Assembly: GCF_900155635.1 (NCBI RefSeq) | Contig: NZ_LT732540.1 | Span: 501,551-565,550, forward strand | Direction: 5' to 3' | Origin: Olsenella urininfantis | Lineage (GTDB): Bacteria; Actinomycetota; Coriobacteriia; Coriobacteriales; Atopobiaceae | DNA: 64,000 bases | Shown here: piece after piece, positions 52,187-63,956 of the stretch | How the letters are laid out: each line of letters starts with the position of its first letter | How positions within the stretch are numbered: position 1 is the first letter of the stretch | Notes under the pieces: generated by a model | Databases searched by the model: none | Told to the model about the DNA's origin: nothing | The model's input: the letters and a program-made list of their open reading frames with translations, nothing else | Made by a program: the position numbers and the translations under genes

Positions 52187-52723
52187 ATGGGCGACCCTGA
52201 GCTGGTATCGTCCCCGCTGCCTGCGGTCTTCTTCGAGGACAGCTACGTTCTGCTCCTGGGCAGCCTTCCCAGCCCCAAGTCGCGCGAGAGGGGCTTCCAT
52301 TACGGGCATCCCCAGAACCGCTTCTGGCCGCTCATGGCCGCGCTCTGGGAGGAGCTGCCGCCGAAGGACCTGGAGGAGAGACGCTCGTTCCTGCGCAACC
52401 ACCACCTCGCCCTGCATGACGTGCTCCGAAGCGCGGAGATTAAGGGCGCCTCGGACGCCTCGATAGCCAGCCCCGTGGCAAATGACCTCAGGCCCATCCT
52501 GGAGGCAGCCCCCATTCGGCGCATCTTCTGTACGGGCTCCACGGCGGGCAGGCTCTACCGAAGGCTCATCGAGCCAGAGCTCGGCATACCCTGCGAGGTG
52601 CTGCCCTCCACCAGCCCCGCAAACGCCCGCTGGCGCATGGGGGACCTCCTGCGCGACTACGCGGTGGTGCGCGAGGTGGTTGAGGGCGCGTGCTTCTCGG
52701 GTGCCGCGTTCCCCAAACTCTGA
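52187..52723 (+). CDS. DNA-deoxyinosine glycosylase (UDG superfamily, family 6-like)
   Basis: This has 178 residues. The motifs match the deoxyinosine/hypoxanthine glycosylase branch of the uracil-DNA glycosylase fold: LLLGSLPSPKSRERGFHYGH, PQNRFWPLM, HHLALHDVLRSAEIKGASDA and LPSTSPANA. The enzyme would remove hypoxanthine produced by adenine deamination from DNA. It fits with Vsr and the other repair genes of the window. Its ATG follows the phosphatase stop by one base, with the GAGAGGGGGAG ribosome site inside the upstream gene. Confidence 0.85.
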   Translation: MGDPELVSSPLPAVFFEDSYVLLLGSLPSPKSRERGFHYGHPQNRFWPLMAALWEELPPKDLEERRSFLRNHHLALHDVLRSAEIKGASDASIASPVANDLRPILEAAPIRRIFCTGSTAGRLYRRLIEPELGIPCEVLPSTSPANARWRMGDLLRDYAVVREVVEGACFSGAAFPKL

Positions 52724-52772
52724 GAGAATGACAGCGCCGAGCGACTACACGAAGCTGAAATGAGAGACGTCG

Positions 52773-54821
52773 ATGAGGCTGAGCGAGATGACAGGGAAAG
52801 AGAGCCCTGCCGGCGACCTTCTGAGGGGCGCTGGCAAAGACTTCCTGCACGGGCAGCTGCGATGCGTGGACGAGGGAGGCGGCTGGGTGAGGCCCTGGCG
52901 CTTCTCGGCAGACCAGATGCGCGCCCTTGGCAGCTGCCAGGCCTGGCATCCGGGTCTTTTCAGGCAGATGGCGCGCACCACGGCAGGCATCTGCCTGGAG
53001 CTGACCACCGACTCATCCGAGATCGTCGTGGAGCTGCGAGTGGACGAGGAGCCCAGCGCAACCAGGGCCGTGCTCGACTACGTGGACGGAGCGCAGGTTG
53101 AGGCGCGTATGCCGCACGACGGCGTCTCCCTGGACGTGGACGGCCGCCATGTCGCGGCCGCGATGCCGGGCCAAGACGAGGAGCTCATGGCCTTCGCGCT
53201 GGACGACCCGGACGGCGCCCCTGCGGGTGGCATCATGCAGCTTCCCGGGTTCGGGGGCAAGCATCACGTGCGCGTGTGGCTCCCGTGCCTGCGCGGCTGC
53301 GTGATCAGGGACGTTTTGGGGAACGGCACGTTTCTGGAGCCCGTGGACCCGCGCCCGCAGCTTCTGGTGCTGGGGGACTCCATAGCGCAGGGCTTCGTGT
53401 CTGACGACCCCGCGCTCAGCTGGTGCGCCCTTCTGTCCCAGAGGCTGGGTCTTGACCTGGTGAACCAGGGCCTGGGGGGACAGGTCTTCCAGCCTGGCTC
53501 CTTCTACGGCTTTGCCGAGGGCGTCTCCCCCCAGAAGATCGTTGTCGAGTTTGGCGCCAACTACCGCTACGAGCACTGCCTGGACCGCCGGGTGACCAGG
53601 GACATCCGCTCCTACCTGCTGGAGGTCTCAAGGCTCTGGCCCGCGGTCCCCACCTGGGTGCTCACGCCGCTCTGGCATGACGAGCAGGGCTATCCCTCCC
53701 ACAGCATGAGCTGCTGGGAGCGCGTCCCCATCTTCCTTGCGGCGCACTGCGCCCCTCACGACCAGATGCGCCTGGTGGACGGCCGGCGCCTGCTCGACCC
53801 CAAGACCTCGCTCATGGCGGACGGCTTCGAGCACCCCAACCCCCAGGGACAGCGCCAGCTTGCCCTGCGCTTGGCCGCAAGCATCGAGGCGACGGACGAG
53901 ACGGGCCAAGACGTCCTGCGCGCCCGCGCCAAGGAGGCGCTCAGAGACGCTCCCAGGAGGGCCTTCCCGCTGGTGGAGGCCGTGCGAAGGGGGCTGGGGC
54001 GCGTGGTCTTCGCGCGCGTGGGCTGCGTGCTGCTGGAGCTCCCGGACGGTCAGGAGCTCTTCTGGGCGTCTGATTACGAGCTTGGCCGCTCCGTTATCGC
54101 CGCCGTCATGAAGGGGCAGGTGGTGGACGCGCTCGAGCCCGGCCTGGTGAGGGACATCGAGCTGACGCATGGCCTGGGGGAGGTCTCTCCCTACCATCTG
54201 GCCATCTACGAGGGCTCCGATCCCCTTGAGCCTGATGCCAGCAAGGACATCCGCGTCCTGGACGAGAGCCACTTCAGCCAGGTGCGCGCCCGCTACAGCC
54301 ATCCCGAGTATCAGACGGACGACCAGGTGAGGGCGCTCCTTGCCGCGGGGAAGGTCCTGGGTGGCTTCGAGGGAGGCGAGCTCGTGGGCTTCATCGGCGA
54401 GCATCCCGAGGGATCCATGGGCATGTTGGAGGTCTTCGAGGGACACCGCAGGGCCGGCTGGGCCCAGGCGCTCGAGGCCGCCAAGATCAACGAGCAGCTC
54501 TCTCTGGGCCTTGTGCCCTGGGGGGAGATATATCCAGACAACAGGGCGTCGCTCAGGCTTCAGCGCAAGCTTGGGCTGCGGGTCACCCCCTCCAACGAGC
54601 AATGCTTCCTCTCGGCACGCGTCGAGGCCGAGCTCCGGAAGGAGTTTGCCCAGATGGATGAGGGCGAAGCGCCGGCGAGCGAAGGGAAGGCTGCCATCTT
54701 CGAGCGGCATGCAGCCCCCGAGGCCAGCGATTCCCTCGCACGCCTTGCGCAGGAGCTGGGGCTGAGGCTCGTGGACGAGGTCTGTGCCCCTCCCACGCCC
54801 CTGGAAGGGGACGACGCCTAA
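52773..54821 (+). CDS. SGNH-hydrolase/GNAT acetyltransferase fusion protein
   Basis: This has 682 residues, although ATG 52773 has only a poor ribosome site. The N-terminal domain (about 1-180) is a beta-rich carbohydrate-esterase-like module. An SGNH/GDSL hydrolase follows (about 190-375), with VLGDSIAQG as the serine block, VEFGANYRYEH and DGFEHPNPQG as the histidine block. The C-terminal region (about 500-620) is a GNAT-type acetyltransferase fold (SMGMLEVFEGHRRAGWAQAL, then YPDNRASLRLQRKLGL). Deacetylase and acetyltransferase modules on one chain suggest work on acetylated glycans or polymers. There is no signal peptide, so it should be cytosolic. Confidence 0.75.
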   Translation: MRLSEMTGKESPAGDLLRGAGKDFLHGQLRCVDEGGGWVRPWRFSADQMRALGSCQAWHPGLFRQMARTTAGICLELTTDSSEIVVELRVDEEPSATRAVLDYVDGAQVEARMPHDGVSLDVDGRHVAAAMPGQDEELMAFALDDPDGAPAGGIMQLPGFGGKHHVRVWLPCLRGCVIRDVLGNGTFLEPVDPRPQLLVLGDSIAQGFVSDDPALSWCALLSQRLGLDLVNQGLGGQVFQPGSFYGFAEGVSPQKIVVEFGANYRYEHCLDRRVTRDIRSYLLEVSRLWPAVPTWVLTPLWHDEQGYPSHSMSCWERVPIFLAAHCAPHDQMRLVDGRRLLDPKTSLMADGFEHPNPQGQRQLALRLAASIEATDETGQDVLRARAKEALRDAPRRAFPLVEAVRRGLGRVVFARVGCVLLELPDGQELFWASDYELGRSVIAAVMKGQVVDALEPGLVRDIELTHGLGEVSPYHLAIYEGSDPLEPDASKDIRVLDESHFSQVRARYSHPEYQTDDQVRALLAAGKVLGGFEGGELVGFIGEHPEGSMGMLEVFEGHRRAGWAQALEAAKINEQLSLGLVPWGEIYPDNRASLRLQRKLGLRVTPSNEQCFLSARVEAELRKEFAQMDEGEAPASEGKAAIFERHAAPEASDSLARLAQELGLRLVDEVCAPPTPLEGDDA

Positions 54822-54914
54822 TTGCTGTCCGCCCCCCCCGCGCTATGCTGTGAACAGAAAACCAGACGGCGGGGACGGGCTGGCCCAGGTCCCGCCACAT
54901 TGTTTGGAGGAAGC

Positions 54915-56156
54915 ATGCCCCAGCTCGTTAATCCCATGGCGCCAACACTTTCCGGCAGGCTCTCGCCCCGCGCGAGCGAGCAGGTCCTGCAGCTCCGACG
55001 CGCGGGCGGTCTCTCGCCCTTCGCCACAAGGGACGAGCAGGTCCTGCGTCGCAACCCAGACCATGACGGTGCCAGCGTGCTGCGCCCCGCCTTCGTGCGC
55101 GACTGCGAGAAGGTCCTGCACACGCCTGCGTACAATCGACTCAATGGCAAGACCCAGGTGTTCTCCTTCCGCCCCGACGACGACATCTGCCGCCGGGGCC
55201 TGCACGAGCAGATGGTGGGGCGCGTCGCCCGTGACATCGGCCGCGCGCTGGGGCTCAACCTCGACCTCATCGAGGCGATCGCCCTGGGGCATGACGTGGG
55301 CCACACGCCCTTCGGCCATGCGGGGGAGCGCTTCCTCAATGGCATCTACCACCAGTGCACGGGTCGCTGGTTCTTTCACAACGTTCAGAGCGTGCGCGTG
55401 TTGGACGTGCTCTATGGGCGCAACCTCTCTCTGCAGGCGCTTGACGGCATCATCTGCCACAACGGAGAGTTCGAGCAGCAGACGTTCGAGACGAGCGGGC
55501 TCTCCGGCTTTGAGGAGTTCGACCGCATTGTTGACGGGTGCTGGGAGAGGGGAGACCTCGCCATAGGCAAGCTGCGTCCCATGACGCTCGAGGGCTGTGT
55601 GGTGCGCGTCTCGGACATGATCGCCTACGTGGGCAAGGACCGCCAGGACGCCCTGCGTGCGCACCTGGTGGACGCCGACGGCTTCGATGACGGGCTGGGC
55701 GGGGCCTACAACGCCTGGGCGCTGTCCGCCTTTGCGGCGGATGTGGTGGAGAACAGCCTGGGCAAGCCGCGCGTGGAGATGAGCGAGGAGGGCTTTGCGG
55801 AGCTCAGGCGCGCGAAGCGCGAGAACTACCAGAAGATCTACGCCGCCAGCGAGGTGAACGGCGACTTCGCCCAGGGCGTCGAGGAGCTCTTCGGCCTGCT
55901 CTACGAGCACGAGCTCGGGGCCCTGCGTGCCGGCAGGGAGGAGAGCGCCATCTTCGCGCAGCACATTCGCCCGCTGGAGAGGCATCTCTCCCATTACGGC
56001 CGCACGCATGACTTCGAGGCGGACCCAGACCAGACGGTCTGCGACTTCATCAGCGCCATGACGGACGATTACTTCATTGCCAGCTGCGAGGCGCTCTTCC
56101 CCGAGGCCCGCAGGCTCTTCCCGCAGCGCAGCTACTTCGATGGCGTGCGGGCATAG
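54915..56156 (+). CDS. dgt: dGTPase-like HD-domain triphosphohydrolase
   Basis: ATG 54915 follows GGAGGAA and gives 413 residues; the longer frame lacks a ribosome site. The dNTPase landmarks are YNRLNGKTQVFSF, GLHEQMVGRVARDIGRALGL, the metal motif GHDVGHTPFGHAGE and RVSDMIAYVGKD. HD-type dGTPases hydrolyse dGTP to deoxyguanosine and triphosphate. A promoter-like pair, TTGCTG (54822) and TATGCT (54844) with 16 bases between, precedes it. The next gene rarA begins 30 bases later. Confidence 0.88.
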   Translation: MPQLVNPMAPTLSGRLSPRASEQVLQLRRAGGLSPFATRDEQVLRRNPDHDGASVLRPAFVRDCEKVLHTPAYNRLNGKTQVFSFRPDDDICRRGLHEQMVGRVARDIGRALGLNLDLIEAIALGHDVGHTPFGHAGERFLNGIYHQCTGRWFFHNVQSVRVLDVLYGRNLSLQALDGIICHNGEFEQQTFETSGLSGFEEFDRIVDGCWERGDLAIGKLRPMTLEGCVVRVSDMIAYVGKDRQDALRAHLVDADGFDDGLGGAYNAWALSAFAADVVENSLGKPRVEMSEEGFAELRRAKRENYQKIYAASEVNGDFAQGVEELFGLLYEHELGALRAGREESAIFAQHIRPLERHLSHYGRTHDFEADPDQTVCDFISAMTDDYFIASCEALFPEARRLFPQRSYFDGVRA

Positions 56157-56186
56157 GCCTTCGGCCCCTGGTCTACAATTGCTGTC

Positions 56187-57527
56187 ATGGATACCCTCTT
56201 CTCACAGGCAGAGCGCTACAAGCGCAAGGCAAACGCGCCTCTTGCGGTGCGCATGCGCCCACAGTCCCTAGACGAGTACGTGGGCCAGGAGCAGGCCGTT
56301 GGCCAGGGCTCCTGGCTCAGGCGTGCCATCGAGCACGACACGCTCTCGTCGGTCATCCTCTATGGGCCTGCGGGCACGGGCAAGACAACCCTGGCGCGGA
56401 TCATCGCACACACGACGCATGCGGAGTTTGTCGAGGTCTCGGCCATCACGGGCACGGTGAAGGACCTGCGGCGCGAGACGGACCTCGCCGAGAGCCGCCT
56501 GCTCACGCAGGGCAGGCGCACCATCCTCTTCGTGGACGAGATCCATCGTTTCAACCGCTCGCAGCAGGATGCCCTGCTGCATGCCGTGGAAGACCGCACC
56601 GTCGTGCTGGTCGGTGCCACAACCGAGAACCCCTACTTCGAGGTCAACTCCGCCCTCATCAGCCGCTCGCGCGTGGTTGAGCTGACGGCGCTGGACGAGG
56701 GGTCCCTGCGCACCCTGGTCCTTCGCGCGCTGGAAGACGAATCCGGCCTGCAGGGTCGCTTCTCTCTTGCGGACGAGGCCCTGGATGAGATCGTCACCCT
56801 GGCGGGTGGGGATGCCCGGAGCGCCCTCACCTCGCTGGAGCTTGCCAGCCAGATGGCAAGCCCGAGCGGTGACGCCGAGTCCCCTGGCGCAGGGGACCGC
56901 GTTGCCATAGAACTGCGTCACGTGCGCGAGGCAAACCCGCGCCGCGGCCTCGCCTACGACAAGTCCGGCGACATGCATTACGACATCATCTCCGCCTTCA
57001 TAAAGTCCATGCGTGGCAGCGACCCGGACGCGGCGCTCTACTGGCTCGCCCGCATGCTGGACGCTGGAGAGAACCCCAAGTTCATCGCGCGTCGAATATT
57101 CATCCTCGCCTCTGAGGACATAGGCAACGCAGACCCGCAGGCGCTTCTGGTGGCCGAGGCCGCCTTCAAGGCGTGCGAGGTCATCGGCATGCCGGAGTGC
57201 CGCATCAATCTGGCCCAGGCCGTGGTCTACATGGCCCTCGCGCCCAAGTCCAATGCGGCCTACCTGGCCCTTGGGCGTGCCCTTGCCGAGGTGCGACAGG
57301 GCCCCAGGCGCGAGGTGCCCAACCACCTGCGCGACCGTCACCGTCCGGGGTCTGACGAGTACGGTCCCTACCTCTATCCGCATGACTATCCCACGGGGTG
57401 GGTGTTCCAGCAGTACCTTCCGGATGGCCTTGAGAGGGGGGACTTCTACCACCCTGGCCCGCGGGGATGGGAGGCGTGGCGCATAGAGTCCTGGGGCCAT
57501 GACCACGAGGAGGGCCCGCAGTCCTAG
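56187..57527 (+). CDS. rarA: Replication-associated recombination protein A (AAA+ ATPase)
   Basis: This has 446 residues: RPQSLDEYVGQEQAVG, Walker A GPAGTGKTT, Walker [20 protein letters not shown], sensor GATTENPYFEVNSALISRSR, and the C-terminal MgsA-specific domain ending in YPTGWVFQQYLP-type sequence. It acts on stalled replication forks with DNA polymerase and SSB. TACAAT (56174-56179) lies eight bases before the ATG and no ribosome site is present, so translation is probably leaderless. Confidence 0.93.
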   Translation: MDTLFSQAERYKRKANAPLAVRMRPQSLDEYVGQEQAVGQGSWLRRAIEHDTLSSVILYGPAGTGKTTLARIIAHTTHAEFVEVSAITGTVKDLRRETDLAESRLLTQGRRTILFVDEIHRFNRSQQDALLHAVEDRTVVLVGATTENPYFEVNSALISRSRVVELTALDEGSLRTLVLRALEDESGLQGRFSLADEALDEIVTLAGGDARSALTSLELASQMASPSGDAESPGAGDRVAIELRHVREANPRRGLAYDKSGDMHYDIISAFIKSMRGSDPDAALYWLARMLDAGENPKFIARRIFILASEDIGNADPQALLVAEAAFKACEVIGMPECRINLAQAVVYMALAPKSNAAYLALGRALAEVRQGPRREVPNHLRDRHRPGSDEYGPYLYPHDYPTGWVFQQYLPDGLERGDFYHPGPRGWEAWRIESWGHDHEEGPQS

Positions 57528-57643
57528 TCGTCCCCTGTTGCCTCCCCTGCGCTGGGGCCAACGCCATTTGGGTAGAATGATGCGCAACGCAGGCGACGGG
57601 CGGGCATCTCGCCGCCGAACCACAAGGGAAGAGGGAAGCGAGC

Positions 57644-58201
57644 ATGGATCTTTCTCCGATGGGCATCATGCTGATCTTGCTGGCGGCAGCTGGCACCTGG
57701 GCCGTGGTGGAGCTTGCCCTCACCATGCGCAAGGCCCGCTCAAGCGTTGAACAGGTGACGCGCTCTGCCAACGAGACCATCGAGCAGATCCAGCCGATCA
57801 TCGCCAAGCTGGATGGTGCCATGGACGACATGCAGCCGGCCATCAAGCAGATAGACCCCCTGGTCGAGAAGGCCAACGGGTCCCTGGATGCGGCCAACGA
57901 GGCCCTTTCGCGCGTCAATGGCATCCTGGGCGACGTCTCGACCGTCTCCGGAACCGCCGCCGGCGTCTCCGACGCGGTGGGCCAGGTTGCCACCAACGCC
58001 GTGTCCAGCGTCTCCGGCCTCGTCGGCCGCATTGCGGGCAGGTCCGGCGCGCAACCCTCACAGCTTGGGGAGGCTGCCGTCGCGCCAGAGGCCGACCAGC
58101 CCCTTCAGGATGCGCCAGCCGCAAGCGGCTACGTGAGCTACAGCGAGCTCACCTCCCAGAACCAGGATGCGGAAGTCGCAGCAGACTCCGCCCGAAGCTA
58201 A
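57644..58201 (+). CDS. DUF948-type membrane-anchored coiled-coil protein
   Basis: This has 185 residues. A single hydrophobic helix (about 7-25, LILLAAAGTWAVVELALTM) is followed by a heptad-rich stalk (VEQVTRSANETIEQIQPIIA, then LVEKANGSLDAANEALSRVN) and a polar, disordered tail. This is the DUF948 arrangement (YtxG/YoxC-like general stress proteins in Bacillus). GAAGAGGGAAG precedes the start. It is immediately upstream of the RsbW-like and sigma factor genes, matching the idea of a stress-response locus. Confidence 0.8.
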   Translation: MDLSPMGIMLILLAAAGTWAVVELALTMRKARSSVEQVTRSANETIEQIQPIIAKLDGAMDDMQPAIKQIDPLVEKANGSLDAANEALSRVNGILGDVSTVSGTAAGVSDAVGQVATNAVSSVSGLVGRIAGRSGAQPSQLGEAAVAPEADQPLQDAPAASGYVSYSELTSQNQDAEVAADSARS

Positions 58202-58214
58202 GGAGCAGCACCCT

Positions 58215-58592
58215 ATGCAGGACAAGACCGTTCGTCTCAGCATCCCTGCCGAGGCAAGCTACGCGCGAGCCGTCCGCATGATGGCGGCAAACCTCGCCGT
58301 CCTCTGCGACATGAGCGTGGATGACGTGGAGGACGTGCGCATGGCAGCCGAGGAGGGCTTCGTCTTCAGCTGCGCCACCATGCCCGAGACCTGCGAGGTC
58401 AGCTTCGAGCTGGTGGACGATGGCATCGACATGGACTTTCTGCTGGGGGATGCCCATGACGACGAGATAGAGGCGGGCAGCGTCGACATCTCGCTCATCG
58501 AGCTCTTGCTCTCTGCGGTCTGCGATGACTTCGACGTGACCGAGGAAGGCTACCTCCACCTGGTCATGAGGGCGGGCAAGGCCCATGCCTAA
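58215..58592 (+). CDS. RsbW-like anti-sigma factor (GHKL fold, N-box eroded)
   Basis: This has 125 residues from ATG 58215 with AAGGAG ahead. It resembles RsbW/SpoIIAB-type anti-sigma proteins: VRLSIPAEASYARAVRMMAA, then VDDVEDVRMAAEEGFVF. The normal N-box (ExxxN, binding Mg-ATP) is not intact, and the DxGxG loop is absent or unclear, so kinase activity is doubtful and control by anti-anti-sigma phosphorylation may not apply. It overlaps the downstream sigma gene by 8 bases, indicating coupled synthesis, and is likely the direct inhibitor of that sigma factor. Confidence 0.75.
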   Translation: MQDKTVRLSIPAEASYARAVRMMAANLAVLCDMSVDDVEDVRMAAEEGFVFSCATMPETCEVSFELVDDGIDMDFLLGDAHDDEIEAGSVDISLIELLLSAVCDDFDVTEEGYLHLVMRAGKAHA

Positions 58593-59409
58593 CGCTGACG
58601 CGGAGACTCGCGCCTCCTCGCGCCGCCGTCTCTCTCGCCACATGCCCAAGGGCACGGTGGCCTGGGACAAGGGGCGCACGCGCGAGCTGTTCAGGCGCTA
58701 CAAGGACGAGGGTGACGAGGACGCCCGCGAGCAGCTGGTGATGAGCCACCTGAACCTCGTCCGCTTCCTCGCCTCCAAGTTCAAGAACCGTGGCGAGCCC
58801 CTGGACGACCTCATCCAGGTGGGCACCATCGGTCTCATCAAGGCGATCGATCGCTTCGAGCCCGAGCGAGGCCTTGAGTTCACCACCTTCGCCACGCCCA
58901 CCATCATGGGAGAGATCCGTCGCCACTTCCGCGACAAGGGCTGGTCCGTGCGCGTCCCCCGACGCCTGCAGGAGCTCTCGAGCAAGGTCAACCAGATGAC
59001 CGACGAGCTCACCAAGGAGCTGCAGCGCAGCCCGTCGGTCGAGGAGATCGCCCATGCGCTCGACAGCACGGTCGAGGAGGTGCTCGAGGCCATGGAGTCC
59101 TCCAGCGCCTACAGCTCCGTGCCCCTGGAGGGAGGCTCGTCCTCAGACGACGCCCCCTCCGTCATAGACCACTACGCAAGCGAGGACGAGGACCTTGCCT
59201 CCTCCGATGACCGCATGATCATCGAGGAGACCATGCGCGACTTCTCCCCGCGCGAGCAGGAGATCATCGGTATGCGCTTCCTCGAGGGCCTCACGCAGGT
59301 AGAGATCGCGGGCCGTCTGGGCATCTCGCAGGTGCAGGTCTCGCGCCTCCTCAGAAGGACCCTCAAGAAGATCCAGGAGCGCATCGACCCCGAGGGGCTC
59401 ATGCAGTAG
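58585..59409 (+). CDS. SigB/SigF/SigG-subfamily RNA polymerase sigma factor
   Basis: This is a 274-residue group 3 sigma factor. Region 2 includes NLVRFLASKFKNRGEPLDDL, DLIQVGTIGLIKAIDRF and FTTFATPTIMGEIRRHFRDK. Region 3 is RVPRRLQELSSKVNQ. Region 4 ends in the helix-turn-helix LTQVEIAGRLGISQVQVSRL. The acidic insert between regions 3 and 4 (about 180-215) is unusually long and Ser/Asp-rich. The start lies inside the RsbW-like gene. It would direct polymerase to stress or envelope genes. Confidence 0.92.
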   Translation: MPNADAETRASSRRRLSRHMPKGTVAWDKGRTRELFRRYKDEGDEDAREQLVMSHLNLVRFLASKFKNRGEPLDDLIQVGTIGLIKAIDRFEPERGLEFTTFATPTIMGEIRRHFRDKGWSVRVPRRLQELSSKVNQMTDELTKELQRSPSVEEIAHALDSTVEEVLEAMESSSAYSSVPLEGGSSSDDAPSVIDHYASEDEDLASSDDRMIIEETMRDFSPREQEIIGMRFLEGLTQVEIAGRLGISQVQVSRLLRRTLKKIQERIDPEGLMQ

Positions 59410-59434
59410 CGCCCGCATGGCTGGAGGCATTCCC

Positions 59435-60790
59435 ATGATCGATCACGGCGAGAGCGGCCAGGAGGCAAGCGGCACTGTCCGCGCCAGGCGCGTGGGCGCG
59501 CATGCGTGGGCGCTCGTCGGCTGCATGCTTGCCGCAGTCCTGGTGGTCAGGGCGCTGGGCCTGGTGTGGCCGGCCGTGGAGCTGCTCCTTGTCGGTGTGG
59601 TGCTGGGCTTCATATGCAGTCCCGTCACCAACGCTCTCGAGAGGAGGGGCGTGCCCCGTGCCTTGGCGGCGCTTCTCGCCCTGCTCCTGCTGGTCTCGGT
59701 GGTCGTGCTCGCGGGGGTCGTCCTGGGGCCCGCCTTCCTCAACCAGCTGGTGGACATGCTGCAGCGCATGCCGCGCTACGTCTCGCAGCTGCGAGCCGCC
59801 GCGAGCCAGTTCTGGGACGCCTTCGGAAGCTCCCGCACCCAAGAGGTCCAGACCGTCCTGGACCAACTCCTTGCCGCCCTTTCCAACATGGGGCTCAATG
59901 CCTCGACCGAGCTCATCGAGAAGCTCTCCTCCGGCTTCGTGAGCAACGTCGTCTCGCTGGTGAACAACCTCTTCACCCTATTCCTGGGCCTGGTGCTTGC
60001 CTACTGGCTGGCAAAGGACTACCCGCGCATCGTCCGCGAGCTTGGCGTCGTCGCAGGACCCGCCCACGAGGACGAGCTCTTCGTGGTGCTGGCCGTCATG
60101 AGCCGTTCGATGGGCGGCTACATGCGTGGCATCGTGATCACCTCGGCTGCGGGAGGGCTGCTCTCCTTTGCCGGCTTCGCCCTGATAGGGCATCCCTACG
60201 CGGGGCTCATGGGCATCGTCGTGGGCGTCTTGCACTTCGTTCCCGTCATCGGCCCCTGGCTGGCGGCGGGCCTTGCCATGCTCCTCGCGCTCTTCGCGAG
60301 CCCCGCCCTGGCGCTCGAGACCCTCGTCGTCTCGGTCATCGCCCAAAACGTCACCGACAACCTGATCTCACCCTTGGTCATGCGCTCGGCGGTCAAGGTG
60401 CACCCGGCGCTCTCGCTGGTTGGCATCATCATCGGAAGCGCCCTGGGTGGCATGCTGGGCATGGTGCTGGCAATACCTCTCACGGCTGCCATCAGGAGCG
60501 TCTTCGTCTACTACTTCGAGACCAAGACGGGACGGCAGCTGGTCTCCTACGAGGGTGCGCTCTTCCAGAGCACGCCGTTTCATGATGACGAGGGGGTGCC
60601 GCTTCCTGCCTTCGACGCCCTGGATGATGACAAGTTCTTCGAGAGTACCCTTTTGGTGAGCTCCAAGGGTGCGCGCTGTCCCGTGGCGGACGAGCCTCCG
60701 CGAGGACGGAGAGGGTCTCTCGCCACGCGCATCCTGAACGCGCGGGATGCGTCCACCGCCGATGCGCAAGAGAAGGAGAAGGGCGCGTAG
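59435..60790 (+). CDS. AI-2E family transporter (PerM-like)
   Basis: ATG 59435 has GGAGG seven bases upstream; ATG 59417 does not. The 451-residue protein has about eight membrane helices. The family motifs are LVGVVLGFICSPVTNALERR, YWLAKDYPRIVRE, GVLHFVPVIGPWLAAGL and the C-terminal IAQNVTDNLISPLVMR. AI-2E/UPF0118 members export small molecules or act as Na+/H+ antiporters; an AI-2 role is not established here. A 75-residue charged C-terminal tail follows the last helix. It is 25 bases downstream of the sigma gene and may be in its operon. Confidence 0.85.
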   Translation: MIDHGESGQEASGTVRARRVGAHAWALVGCMLAAVLVVRALGLVWPAVELLLVGVVLGFICSPVTNALERRGVPRALAALLALLLLVSVVVLAGVVLGPAFLNQLVDMLQRMPRYVSQLRAAASQFWDAFGSSRTQEVQTVLDQLLAALSNMGLNASTELIEKLSSGFVSNVVSLVNNLFTLFLGLVLAYWLAKDYPRIVRELGVVAGPAHEDELFVVLAVMSRSMGGYMRGIVITSAAGGLLSFAGFALIGHPYAGLMGIVVGVLHFVPVIGPWLAAGLAMLLALFASPALALETLVVSVIAQNVTDNLISPLVMRSAVKVHPALSLVGIIIGSALGGMLGMVLAIPLTAAIRSVFVYYFETKTGRQLVSYEGALFQSTPFHDDEGVPLPAFDALDDDKFFESTLLVSSKGARCPVADEPPRGRRGSLATRILNARDASTADAQEKEKGA

Positions 60791-60876
60791 CGCAAGTTCG
60801 CGTGGCCCTTTGAGCCCTGTACACGTATCATTGATGGGTCGAGTCCGCCCCTTTGGGCTGAGCAGCAAGGAGAACC

Positions 60877-63531
<2,655 letters not shown>

Positions 63532-63534
63532 GGC

Positions 63535-63948
63535 GTGCGCGTCCTTGCCCTTGACATAGGTGATGCGCGGATAGGCATCGCTGCCAGCGACATGTCTGGC
63601 AGCATCGCCTCTCCCGTGAAGGTGCTTCCCGCGCAGGAGGTCCTTGCCCATGCCCGGAGCTTCCGCATGGTCCTCGAGGACTATGAGCCCGAGCTCCTGC
63701 TCTGCGGCAGGCCGAGGACCATGGCGGGGGAGGATGGCCCCCAGGCCAGGAAGGTCATGGCCCAGGCGCAGCAGATCGCCCAGTCATGCGGCCTTCCTCT
63801 GGAGTTTGCCGACGAGCGCCTCAGCTCCCAGGAGGCCAAGCGTATCCTCCGTGAGGAGGGCTACAACGAACGCTCCATGCGAGGCAGGGTCGACATGGTC
63901 GCTGCCTCGCTCTTTCTGCAGTCTTGGCTCGACGCCAAAGGAGAGTAG
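63535..63948 (+). CDS. ruvX: Putative pre-16S rRNA nuclease / Holliday junction resolvase-like protein
   Basis: GTG 63535 starts 3 bases after the alaS stop. The 137 residues have the YqgF/RuvX RNase H-like core: LALDIGDARIGIAASD (catalytic Asp), LLLCGRPRTMAGEDG, FADERLSSQEAKRIL (catalytic Glu) and DMVAASLFLQSWLD (final Asp). Family members mature 16S rRNA and may resolve junctions. The alaS-ruvX-mltG gene order is widespread in Gram-positives. Confidence 0.93.
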   Translation: MRVLALDIGDARIGIAASDMSGSIASPVKVLPAQEVLAHARSFRMVLEDYEPELLLCGRPRTMAGEDGPQARKVMAQAQQIAQSCGLPLEFADERLSSQEAKRILREEGYNERSMRGRVDMVAASLFLQSWLDAKGE

Positions 63949-63956
63949 GATTCTGC

